Source: Prorocentrum cordatum
Lineage: Eukaryota > Sar > Dinophyceae > Prorocentrales > Prorocentraceae
Direction: 5' to 3'
DNA length: 64,000 nucleotides
Assembly (NCBI GenBank): GCA_963575745.1
Contig: CAUYUJ010019945.1
Location: forward strand, 101,001 to 165,000
Position numbers and translations under genes: made by a program. Positions 1 to 8,437 of the stretch are shown in pieces. How positions within the stretch are numbered: the first letter of the stretch is position 1; each line of letters begins with the position of its first letter. Under the pieces are notes generated by a model, which was given only the letters and a program-made list of their open reading frames with translations, made no database searches and was not told the DNA's origin.

Positions 1-4
1 GGAC

Positions 5-3000
5 GTGCTGAACCCCATTGATATTCAGCGACAGCCATTGGTGGCAAGGCAGTGTCTTGTGGATATATTGAATAATTTCGAGCAGGCTGGCGCCTGGCCG
101 TCGTCCCTCAGCTCGGTCCTGGGTGCTGCGACTCCCAAGGAAGCTGGGGGCAACAGAGTGTTGGGTCTTGTTCCGACGCCGCACAAAATATGGTCAAAGG
201 TGCGTGCGAAACATTCAGGTGAATGGTCAGCTGCCCAATCTGCATTTTGGGATACTGCTATTGCTGGATCTTCAGCGCTCAGAGCGGCATTGATCAGAGC
301 TGTGATGGATGAAGGCGCCAACGCCTTGTCTTTTGAGCATGCGACACTGTTCTTGGGCCTCACTAAGTTCTACGACTCGGTGTCTTTCGTGTTGCTCATG
401 CAGGCTGGCTTGAACATCGGATTTCCAGCAATCATCCTCTTACTGGAAGTGGGTCTTTACTCTTCTCCCAGGCTTTTGAAGAAGGGCCAGATGATATCGG
501 ACGCCGTGGTGGTTTCACGTTCGATCGTCGCTGGTTCTGGACATGGCGTTCCGCTCGCCAAAGTTATGCTTCATCAGTTGCTGGATGAGGTTCACCGTGC
601 TTGTCCCCCGACTGGATTGTGGAGTTATATTGATGATATTGTCGGTCGGGCGGAGGGCAAAAAGCAGCAGGTGATTGATGCTTTGGACGCTTCTGCTGAC
701 GCTATGGCCACTGGGCTCAAGAAGCTCAGGTTGAAGATTTCGGACAAAACGGAGCTTGTCGCCAGTTCTGATGAGATTGGTGTGGAGTTACAGCGTCGAC
801 TGGTTCGCAAAGGTATCCCTGTGCAGTTTGTGCGCTCCACTGTCGACTTGGGCTCTGATGCTGCTGCAGGGCGACGGCGGACAGCGCCTCGGATGATGAA
901 ACGACGTGCGCAGGCTCGACGGCGGCAGCGAAAAGTTATGCGATTGAGGCAGCCTCCCAAGACCAGGTTCATCACCAAGAAGCTCTACACCACTGGAGTG
1001 TTACCTGCTGCAGTCTTTGGGGGCACCCCTCCATCTTCTCTGTTGGCTTTGAGGCGGGATGCTGCAGCTAGTGTTGCTGGGTCGAAGCGTGGCAGGTGTT
1101 TGAATTCGGTTATCCAAGCTGTGTTTGGGGTTTCTGATCCAGGCATAGATTTGAGGAAGCAGATGATGAAGGAGTGGATTGCTGTGTGGCTTTCCCAGCC
1201 GATGCTCCATCCTCGCATTCGCAAGATGTGGCCGATCACACTGGCGAAGCTGCGTCGTGGCGCTGCTGAGCGACAGGTGGTGAAGTGGAAGGATGTGCGC
1301 GGCCCCATCGCCGCGGTGCAGGCCACGCTCTTGCAGATTGGCTGGGATCCGCGAAGTCCTGATGTCTGGTCACGTCCTTTGCCAGATGGTACGATCGATG
1401 ATTGGCTGTTCCCTGCTTTCGGTGATGAGAAGTTCGCTACAGCTGTTCCTTCGCACTTCGAGGATATGCTCGGCGCTTTCATGGATGATTGTGTTCAGCT
1501 GCAGTGGAAGGAAGCGGCCCACCATGAGGCGGGCGAGGATCTGGCAGCAGGAGCGGACATGACGACGGTGCAGATTGAGCTGAACCGCCTGGCTGCCAAG
1601 TTCAAGTTCGACGAGTGGGCCGCCGACATTGCCGTCATCTCGGGGGGCCAGTGGACTCGTGAGCGGCAGATTGCCGCAGGATATTCCTGCCCGCCGCTTT
1701 GCCCCCGATGTAAGGAGCAGCCTGAGACTTTAGCTCGCCGCATTTGGCTATGCCCAGCCAATGGCGGACATGATGACTTTTCAAAAACGGATTTTTTGAC
1801 CCCCCAGGCCCTCGCGGGCCTTGAGGCCCAGCCGGCCTTGTGGCTCAGGGGTGTGCCCTCGAAGGACCTCACGGTGCCTAGGTTTGTTGAGACTGCGGAA
1901 ACGGCCCAGGAGGTCCTTCTAGGGGATGGCTGTATTGCCGATTTCTGCTCGGAGCCTGGAGGCCCTCCTGTGTTTATCTTCGGTGACGGATCTGGGGGCG
2001 AGTTCAGCTCTGATCCCAGGCGTAGGCGATGCGGCTCGGCTGCGGTGATGATGTGCCAGGACCCCTCGTCGCCTAATTCTTGGGTGCCCCAGTGCGGTGT
2101 AGGACAGGTTTTGTCAGGCCGTCGGCAAACGGTCCCTAGAGCAGAGCTCCAGGCCTTCTGTCTCGCGCTTGAGCACTCGCAAGGTCCGTTATGCTATATT
2201 ACCGACTGCAAGAGTTTGCTTTCTGATTGGCACGGTGGCCGTGCCTCCACCCCTCGGGGCCCGAACGGGGACTTGTGGGTTCGTGTTTCTCGGGCTCTCC
2301 GCTCCCGTGGCCCTGGGGAGGTTTCGCTTTTCTGGACGCCCTCCCACACGGAGGAAAATCTGCCGTCGGTAACTTCCCCGTTTGATATGTTTATGTGCCA
2401 GGGCAACGCCAGTGCCGACGCCTATGCGGGGGTGGTGGCCCAGTGGTCCTGGGATTGGTGTGTGGTGGCCCCTCCCCCTCGGACTGACCTGTGGGATACG
2501 ACGGCGGCACTGGTGCGTAGAAGGGCCAGAAGGGCGATGATGCTGGCGCTCGAGGTTGAACCTTGGGAAGGTGTCAGAGCTCCGCCAGCGCCCAAGGTCC
2601 GCAAGCCCACTAAATTCGACCAGGCAATCCGCGACAGTGCGCACAAGTTTCGCCCGTTCGCTGGTCGCTGGCGTTGCGATGTGTGCAAGATGATTGTCCC
2701 GAGGAGCCAGGTGCTCGCTGTCGCCTCGACCCCGTGCCGCGTTCCGATCCCGTCGCGGCCGTCGGATTCGGCTGAAACGTTGGGTTTGAGCCCTGAGTTT
2801 GGAGAGGGTTTCGAGGCGATCTCGGGAGAGGTGTGGGTTGGCGCTGTGAAGCTTCACCACAGCCACCGCCTCGCCAGGATGTGTGCGTTCGGGCTGACCT
2901 TCTGTCAGCGATGTGGTTTCACAGCCACGACAGACGGTCGGTGGCTTCAGAGAGTGTGTGCCCCCCCCACTCGAAAGGGGGGCGAAAACCTCAAGCGAAT

Positions 3001-3130
3001 TAAGAAGGGTGTTTTCCGTCTTATCGGGGCCCACCCGTGGCCTTGCGTGAGGCGGCGGCGCTGGATGCTGCTGCGCGAGCCCTCCCGCCACCCCCTTGGG
3101 AAGGAACTGGGGGCGTGGGTGGTGCCGTGA
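5..3130 (+). CDS. Non-LTR retrotransposon reverse transcriptase with RNase H, 5'-truncated by window edge
   Basis: This frame is open from the window edge, so the true start (and any endonuclease domain) lies upstream. It copies element RNA into DNA. Seen: an RT core with the catalytic motif YIDD at residues 208-211; a Cys/His cluster after the RT (C562, C566, C569, C583, H589) like the zinc motif of many non-LTR elements; and an RNase H domain with a full acidic tetrad D661, E714, D734, D805. A second Cys-rich stretch lies near residues 885-975. RT then RNase H in one polypeptide without integrase fits LINE-type elements carrying RNase H. The frame has no internal stop, so this copy may be young. 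The last 30 or so residues before the stop at 3130 look non-native; the adjacent frame from 3037 looks more protein-like, so a frame change near 3000-3040 is likely. Family identity is confident, clade is not. Confidence 0.85.
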   Translation: MLNPIDIQRQPLVARQCLVDILNNFEQAGAWPSSLSSVLGAATPKEAGGNRVLGLVPTPHKIWSKVRAKHSGEWSAAQSAFWDTAIAGSSALRAALIRAVMDEGANALSFEHATLFLGLTKFYDSVSFVLLMQAGLNIGFPAIILLLEVGLYSSPRLLKKGQMISDAVVVSRSIVAGSGHGVPLAKVMLHQLLDEVHRACPPTGLWSYIDDIVGRAEGKKQQVIDALDASADAMATGLKKLRLKISDKTELVASSDEIGVELQRRLVRKGIPVQFVRSTVDLGSDAAAGRRRTAPRMMKRRAQARRRQRKVMRLRQPPKTRFITKKLYTTGVLPAAVFGGTPPSSLLALRRDAAASVAGSKRGRCLNSVIQAVFGVSDPGIDLRKQMMKEWIAVWLSQPMLHPRIRKMWPITLAKLRRGAAERQVVKWKDVRGPIAAVQATLLQIGWDPRSPDVWSRPLPDGTIDDWLFPAFGDEKFATAVPSHFEDMLGAFMDDCVQLQWKEAAHHEAGEDLAAGADMTTVQIELNRLAAKFKFDEWAADIAVISGGQWTRERQIAAGYSCPPLCPRCKEQPETLARRIWLCPANGGHDDFSKTDFLTPQALAGLEAQPALWLRGVPSKDLTVPRFVETAETAQEVLLGDGCIADFCSEPGGPPVFIFGDGSGGEFSSDPRRRRCGSAAVMMCQDPSSPNSWVPQCGVGQVLSGRRQTVPRAELQAFCLALEHSQGPLCYITDCKSLLSDWHGGRASTPRGPNGDLWVRVSRALRSRGPGEVSLFWTPSHTEENLPSVTSPFDMFMCQGNASADAYAGVVAQWSWDWCVVAPPPRTDLWDTTAALVRRRARRAMMLALEVEPWEGVRAPPAPKVRKPTKFDQAIRDSAHKFRPFAGRWRCDVCKMIVPRSQVLAVASTPCRVPIPSRPSDSAETLGLSPEFGEGFEAISGEVWVGAVKLHHSHRLARMCAFGLTFCQRCGFTATTDGRWLQRVCAPPTRKGGENLKRIKKGVFRLIGAHPWPCVRRRRWMLLREPSRHPLGKELGAWVVP

Positions 3131-3414
3131 GGCCAATGGAGGAGAGGCCCTTTTTTGATGAGTATGTGGCCCGCTCGTCCGATCGCCCTGTCGGAGAGCT
3201 GGCCGACGTGATGACGGTCTGCGAGGACGCCCCACCCGTGGGCGAGGACGCGGCTGCTGCTTTTGCTGCCGCTGCCGCTCGCTTGCTTGTGGAGAATGAG
3301 CTTGAGGGAGTCGCTCCCCAGCTCAGAGCCCAGGGTCAGGGGCAGACAGTGCTCGCTGGTGCTCGTGTGCAGGGGTTGGGCAGCGGTGGTGATGATAGCG
3401 GTGACAGTGATTGA
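3037..3414 (+). CDS. Probable C-terminal tail of the retrotransposon polyprotein in the next frame
   Basis: This 125-residue open frame overlaps the end of the RT/RNase H frame and continues past its stop. It is Ala/Glu-rich and ends in an acidic Gly/Ser/Asp tail. Its composition is protein-like, unlike the Arg/Trp-rich end of the upstream frame. I infer that the native polyprotein passes into this frame through a one-base change or a frameshift near 3000-3040. No domain is recognised. A spurious open frame in GC-rich DNA cannot be excluded. Confidence 0.4.
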   Translation: MALREAAALDAAARALPPPPWEGTGGVGGAVRPMEERPFFDEYVARSSDRPVGELADVMTVCEDAPPVGEDAAAAFAAAAARLLVENELEGVAPQLRAQGQGQTVLAGARVQGLGSGGDDSGDSD

Positions 3415-3452
3415 ACTGGCCACGTGAGTGGCATCGCAGCATGATCCAGCAT

Positions 3453-3607
3453 GATCCTCCTCCTCCTCCTCCTCCTCCTCCTCCTCCTCCTCCTCCTCCT
3501 CCTCCCCCGTCGTCGTCGTCGTCGTCTCCTCCTCCTCCTCCTCCTCCTCCTCCTCCTCCTCCTCCTCCTCCTCCTCCTCCTCCTCTTCCTCCTCCTCCTC
3601 CTCCTCC
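3453..3607 (+). repeat. (CTC)n microsatellite with a short CGT interruption
   Basis: A nearly pure pyrimidine triplet tract begins about 40 bases after the retrotransposon stop and abuts a truncated foldback element. The block near 3505-3525 is CGT triplets. It may be the 3' tail or target of the non-LTR element, but similar tracts occur across the window. Confidence 0.95.
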
Positions 3608-3626
3608 CCCCTGCTCCTCGTGGCGC

Positions 3627-3740
3627 TGGGCCCCCCTTTGGCGGCCTTTCCGGCGCCGCGCGCCAGGGAAGAGGGGTCCAGGGCCGGTCCATGAAGTCCG
3701 CGCGGGTCTCCTGAGGTTTCTGGTTGTGCCGTTTGTCTGA
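3627..3740 (+). repeat. Truncated foldback element, right half only
   Basis: The segment resembles the central part and right arm of the foldback copy at 3791-3995, in the same order: GC-rich loop, a ggtccag block, a cgcgcggg block, then the arm end. The left arm is absent and the (CTC)n tract sits in its place. It is more diverged than the other copies. Confidence 0.5.
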
Positions 3741-3790
3741 TCCTGGACACCCCATACGTCGGGTCGCCTGCCGCGCCGCAGCCGCTTTAA

Positions 3791-3995
3791 GGGGAACAAA
3801 ATGTGGCATGAACATGAAAATTCGGAGGTCCGCGCGGATTTCTCGGATCGGCGCTGGGGCCCCCCCGGCGGCGCCTCCGGCGCCGCCCGTGAAGGCCCTG
3901 GCGCGCTCCGCGCGCCGGGGAGGGGGGTCCAGCGCCGATCCGAGAAATTCGCGCGGGCCTCTGAGTTTTTATGTTTATGTCAGTCTTCGTTCCCC
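3791..3995. repeat. Foldback element, copy 1 (long inverted repeat)
   Basis: The ends are GGGGAACA and TCGTTCCCC. The two arms of about 65-70 bases are imperfect reverse complements: a ggaggtccgcgcgga block in the left arm answers a cgcgcgggcctc block in the right, and ggatcggcgctgg answers ccagcgccgatcc. The loop is GC-rich and variable. No open frame in it looks coding. It is a non-autonomous, MITE- or foldback-type element. Flanks share only a short GCTTT, so a target duplication is not clear. Confidence 0.8.
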
Positions 3996-4402
3996 TGGCT
4001 TTCGGCCTCTCATCGACGCACGGCCGCCGCTCCCGCGCCGAGATGTTTCTGGGAAGCCAGCTCCGCGAGCGGATTCGCTGCCCCCCCTTGACACAGCGGG
4101 CCCACCGAGTCAGAAGTTGGCATGCGGCCCACAGAGCCCCGGGGCACCGCACGAGGCTCAGGGATGGCGCAGCATGTGCGCCTGCAGTGGAAGCCCATAC
4201 CAAGAAACACCCTGCTTCCTCCAAGGTGCCCTGAGATTCTTGGGTTTCGATTGTTTTGTTATGGAAAGCGTGACGCTCCCACACCACAAATCAATGCACG
4301 CCCTGGGGTCTCAGGGCTGGGTTTCTTGTGGAAGGTCTCGTGTGGCCGAGCTCCTATTGAGGATCTTTGATGGGTAGATTTCATACCGCGTATGCCTGCT
4401 TA
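3996..4402. other. Intergenic, no gene seen
   Basis: About 400 bases of unique-looking DNA between two foldback copies. Short open frames exist on both strands, but none has a recognisable motif. Confidence 0.5.
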
Positions 4403-4573
4403 GCGGAACGGACAATGACATAAACATAAAATCCCCGAGGTCCGCGCGGATGTCTCGGGTCGGCGCTAGATCCCCCTCCCTGGCGCACGGGGCGCGCCAG
4501 GGGGGTCCAGCGCCGATCCGACAAATGCACGCGGACCTCCGAATTGTTATGTTAATGTCATTGTCTGTCCCCC
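4403..4573. repeat. Foldback element, copy 2
   Basis: Same family as 3791-3995. The left arm starts GCGGAACGGACAATGACAT and the right arm ends with ATGTCATTGTCTGTCCCCC, its reverse complement with few changes. The inner arms share the gaggtccgcgcgga and cggcgct blocks. The loop is shorter than in copy 1. No clear target duplication. Confidence 0.8.
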
Positions 4574-4794
4574 TACTGCTGTATCCCTCCCCCTCACAAC
4601 CGACCCGATCGGTTCCTCTCCTCCGCCTCGTGCTCCCAAAAAACCGGCGCGCCGCCCAAGGCGACGTGCCCAGCACCCCGGCGCTCGGGCGGCCGGGCGG
4701 GGAGCAAAGGCTGCGGGTTGCGTCACCGCTCCACGCCCCAGCCCAGCCTCGTTTATCTGCCCCCATCCCCACCAGGCCGCGCCGCCGAGGCTGG

Positions 4795-4975
4795 CCCCGC
4801 CTCCTCCTTTTCCTCCTCCTTTTCCTCCTCCTCCTCCTCCTCCGCCTCCTCCTCCGCCCCCTCCTCCTCCGCCCCTCCGCCTCCGCCTCCGCCTCCGCTT
4901 CCGCCTCCTCCGCCTCCTCCTCCTCCTCCTCCTCCTCCTCCTCCTCCTCGTCCTCCTCCTCCTGCAGCTCAGCCC
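4795..4975 (+). repeat. (CCT)n-rich microsatellite with CGC and CTT variants
   Basis: Pyrimidine-rich triplet tract, less pure than the others, with embedded CGC triplets around 4870-4905. Confidence 0.9.
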
Positions 4976-5420
4976 CACCATCTCACCACCTTGGTTTGGG
5001 GATGCGCCCCTCGAAGCCCGACCGGAACAGCCCGTGCCCCCATCCATGGGGAGCGAGGCGGCCAGCGGGGCTCAGGCCACGCCAGCGGGGAAAGGGATCT
5101 GCGAAGCGATGCTCACCAGCCGCTCCACAGGGCCCCTACAGCGGCCGCGGCCTTCGCACTGCTTTACCGCGCGGCGCCCCCCTTCGCCGGAGCCTCCTCC
5201 TCGGCGGCGCCCGGAGGGGGGTGGCGCGCGGGGGGCGACGTCTTCGAAGAGGGCGGGGGCCGCTTCTCAGAGGGCGGGGGCCTTCTTCGGACGGGGCTGA
5301 TTCGGACGAGGATGAATCCGTTCCAGAGCGTGCCGGAACGCTCTCGGAGCGTCTCGGAACGCTCCGAGATGGTGGCGGCGTCCGCTCCATCCTCCAGAGC
5401 CGCCGGATCGCAGAGATAGG
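4976..5420. other. No gene seen; contains a short GC-rich inverted repeat
   Basis: Open frames here are composition effects. At 5320-5372 a block beginning CCGTTCCAGAGCGTGCCGG folds on itself through GGAACGCTC and related words. Similar blocks recur at 59066-59135 and 62925-62965. Confidence 0.5.
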
Positions 5421-5747
5421 GGGCCACATGCGAACCCTACCCCTACCCCCCACGATTTCTGAGGGGGAGGGTGGGGTTCACTTCGTCCGGGAGCTCTCGA
5501 GCGAAGTGAACCCCACCCTCCCCCTCAGAAATCGTGGGGGGTAGGGGTACTCCAGATTTCGTAATAAAGGGAGGGGGGTCTCATTTCGGGGGGGGGTCTC
5601 TTCCAGGCTATCTTGGAGGGCCTGGGGGGTCTGGGGACGATGTGTTGGAGGCTTCTCCCACGGGGGAGGTCTGAAATGGCTTGTCTTGGAGGGTCCAGAC
5701 CCCCTCCCTTTTATTACGAAACCTGGGGTAGGGTTCGCATGTGGCCC
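5421..5747. repeat. Nested inverted repeat (hairpin inserted in the arm of another)
   Basis: Inner hairpin: 5438-5485 pairs with 5502-5549 over 48 bases without a mismatch seen, around a 16-base loop that itself contains GAGCTC. Outer hairpin: 5421-5443 is the exact reverse complement of 5725-5747, and 5554-5581 is a near-perfect reverse complement of 5697-5724. In the right arm these two blocks are contiguous; in the left arm the inner hairpin separates them. This is what an insertion into a pre-existing arm would leave. Confidence 0.85.
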
Positions 5748-5974
5748 TTTAAGAGATGCTCGACCTGTCCTCGCCCAGCGTCCTCCTCGCCCTGGCGTCG
5801 CCTCACTCCTCGGCGGGGCCCGGCGGCCTCCAGGAGGCCTGCCCGGAAGCCAAGGAGGCCTAACTGAGGGGCCGCCTGCGCGCCCCGGGGGCCCAGGCCG
5901 CCCAGGAGAGGCCCGGGCAGGGGGGGCGCAGCGCCGAGGCATCGGCGATGCGGCTCGATGTGGAGCCGTCCTCC
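5748..5974. other. No gene seen
   Basis: GC-rich DNA between the nested hairpin and a microsatellite. No motif recognised. Confidence 0.4.
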
Positions 5975-6147
5975 CCCTACCCCTCCCCCCCTCCTCCCCC
6001 TCCCCTCCTCCTCCCCCTCCCCCTCCTCGTTGTCCTCCTCGTCGTCCTCCTCGTCGTCGTCCTCCATCTCCACCTCCTCCTCCTCCTTCCTATCCTCCTC
6101 CTCCTCCTCCTCCTCCTCCTCCTCCTCCTCCTCCTCCTCCTTCTCCC
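5975..6147 (+). repeat. (TCC)n microsatellite
   Basis: Pyrimidine triplet tract with TCG interruptions around 6030-6060. Confidence 0.95.
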
Positions 6148-6234
6148 TGAGCCTCGCTTCGCCGGCATCGACGATGCACCGACGATGCATCGACGACACA
6201 TGGGCGAAACATCGGCCACTCGGGTTAGGTTGAT

Positions 6235-6413
6235 CCCATCGTACTCAAGGGCTGCATCCCAAGAATATGTTCGAGCACCCAGAGGAGTATCGAAACGGTG
6301 TCGAACGAGTATCGCCTCCCAGGGCCCGACACGTGAAAACCCTCCAATGTCGGTATTCCTTTGGTGCTCGAAATTCGTTCTGGTGATCAAGGCTCAAGTA
6401 GGTTGGAACATCG
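6235..6413 (+). repeat. Dispersed MITE-like repeat, copy 1
   Basis: This 180-base segment is the reverse complement, with scattered changes, of 12456-12635. Both share CCCATCGTACTCAAG at one end and GTTGGAACAT at the other. Inside, a TTCGAGCACC word and a GGTGCTCGAA word face each other as inverted arms. No coding potential seen. Confidence 0.75.
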
Positions 6414-6469
6414 TAACATTAAACGTCGATGCATCCCCACATATGCCTATGCCTCCCTGTCGTTGCCCC

Positions 6470-6565
6470 TGAAGCCCCTTGGGCCCCCCATGGGCCTTGT
6501 GAGGGGCTCTCTGGAGGCTTTGGGTGCCTCCTCGGAAGTCCTGGGGACACCCTGGGCCAGTAGGA
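6470..6565 (-). repeat. Dispersed repeat related to 14384-14537
   Basis: Read on the minus strand, this segment follows the order of 14390-14470: GGCCCAGGGTG, CCCCAGGA, GCCTCCAG, GCACCCCTCAC-like and AGGCCCA words. Roughly three bases in four agree by eye. Confidence 0.5.
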
Positions 6566-6929
6566 GATCCATTACAGAATTGACTTACCCTGGAATTGAA
6601 ATGTTCGTCGGATCTGCCAAACAAAATACGTCGAACGCTCATGGGTCTACGAGCCTCCTTCAAACTGTCCCTCGATCTGACGAGAAACTTCCTTGCTGGG
6701 GCCAACTCAATTCTGCAGTCGACCCCCTGCTCGAAGCACTCGACCTGGGAGGCCTCCACTCCTCGGCAACGCTCGGACATGTGCATCTTTTCTCTGCGAG
6801 GACCCTCGAGGAGCACCCTGGGCCACCCTGCGAAGAAACACGCGCACGGAATCGCAGCACGCACTGGGAATGGACGCCTGAGCGGTAGCAAGGCTCGCGC
6901 CGCCCGCCCTCGTGGGCGCGCCTCGCCCC
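6566..6929. other. No gene seen
   Basis: Unique-looking sequence. Open frames on both strands lack recognisable domains. A GAGCACCCTGGGCCA word at 6813-6827 echoes the neighbouring dispersed repeat. Confidence 0.4.
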
Positions 6930-7188
6930 TGCCATGCTGGGCCTGTTTTCCACCACCACCACCATAAGTTGAAGGGGGAGGGGGTCCTCCTCCTCCACCT
7001 CCTCCTCCTCGTCCTCCTCCTCCTCCTCGTCCTCCTCCTCCTCGTCCTCCTCCTCGTCGTCCTCCTGGTCCTCCTCCTCCTCCTCGTCCTCCTCCAACTC
7101 CTCGTCCTCCTCCTCCTCGACCTCCTCCTTACCCCCTCCAGCTTGTGGTGGTGGTGGTGGTGGAAACCAGGCCCATCATGCCATGCCC
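6930..7188. repeat. Inverted repeat bracketing a (TCC)n tract
   Basis: Arms of about 55 bases (near 6930-6985 and 7131-7188) are imperfect reverse complements: ATGCTGGGCCTG then CCACCACCACC then a purine-rich end on the left, answered by a pyrimidine-rich end, GGTGGTGGTGG and CAGGCCCATCAT on the right. The interior (about 6990-7133) is a TCC/TCG microsatellite. The structure looks like a MITE whose centre has become, or captured, a microsatellite. Confidence 0.75.
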
Positions 7189-7811
7189 GGCCGCGCGCAG
7201 ACCCCGCGCACCGGAGGCCCCGCTCCGCCGCCCCCGCTCGGGGCGGCAGGCGCGGGGCGGCCGGCTGCGCGGCGGCCCAGCGCGGAGGGATGTGCTTCTT
7301 CTCGCCACCTTGTCCCAGTGCTGGGTTAGGGGGCACGATGGGGACCTCCATGGTCTGGGCTGCCCATCCTCGATGCTGCTCGCTACCGTCGAAGTCGATC
7401 TCGGTGTTGCGGATGAGTACAAAAGCTCTCCGATGCGAATGCAGAGGGCATGTACTGCTGAGCTAGGTCGAGCCTTGGCTTTCCGCTGCAATGCCGATGC
7501 GCAGCCTCATCTCCGACAGTTAACTGGATCTTGGCCAGTCCTTCGGCGACCTTCTGCTCAACTCGTATGGAATGTCACTCCCCAGGTAGGTCGGGTCCAG
7601 GTGTGTTCATTTCGATCTCGGGGCATGGCGCAATGACTCTCTTGGGCATACTGAATCCACCAGTCCTGAGCCTAGCCCGCTTGCCCGAGCGTGGTGCTGC
7701 CCATGTCCTTTCTTGATCCCACGGTAGCTCGACGAGATTACGTAGGTCAGGATTGTTGAGACAACAATAAATGAGCTGATACCCTCCTGGAACTGCCTTC
7801 GCTGGGCCTGT

Positions 7812-8111
7812 CTAACCTGCACGTAGGACGACTTGGAGCCCAGACTGCTGCATCTCAGGAATGGTACTGTTCCAGCCTCCGACCATCACGAATGGTCGTC
7901 CTTGGACCTTGAGATAGTTGCCAGCTTCCTCCAGGAATTTGAAGTTGGACCCTGATATCCCCAGGTGCGGTGCCAACTGCACAGCAACAAAAAAGGTATC
8001 GACCTTCCGCATACGCATCGTAGTGGCACACAATTGGCAAATCTGTAGCTCGGTCATTCTCTTGGAAGTCTGTATGAGCTTTGTCATATGAAGGTGGGTC
8101 CCTATGAACAT
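7812..8111 (-). pseudogene. Endonuclease/exonuclease/phosphatase-like fragment of a non-LTR element
   Basis: The 99-residue frame contains LGISGSNFKFLEEAG and later a GGWNSTIPEMQ motif. In apurinic-type endonucleases of non-LTR elements the equivalent GDWN motif holds the metal-binding Asp; here that position reads GGWN, so the Asp is lost. The frame then stops. It lies downstream, on the minus strand, of the coiled-coil frame at 8438-10015, as expected for one element. It is probably inactive. The domain assignment rests on this motif and the order of parts. Confidence 0.55.
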
Positions 8112-8437
8112 GACAACCGTGGCTTGTTGCAGTAGTCGATCGCCCTGTCGCTTCAGGAAGTGGTGTTCGAGAAGTAAATATCGAAAATGCAGGAGCCGCC
8201 TTCGTCTGAGGTATCGCCGCCCATTCTGTCAGTGCAACCACCAGAAATAGGTAGGGGTCACCTCCACTTCTCGCCCCTCCTGTAATTGCGATACCTCTGA
8301 AACGTACATCTCACCCCTGTTGGGAATGGTTCCATCCGAACTGCCAGCGCAAACACCACCAATTCTAGGGTGAGCCATGTCCTGTGGGGCCGCTGGCTCT
8401 GCTGGCCTTGCTTGGCATGGCGGAATGGACCCCCCCT

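Noticed and set aside
3323-3815. Open frames giving poly-Glu, poly-Gly, poly-Arg or poly-Pro across the CTC tract
   Set aside because: They exist only because the triplet repeat has no stops in any frame; the same happens at every GGA/TCC tract.
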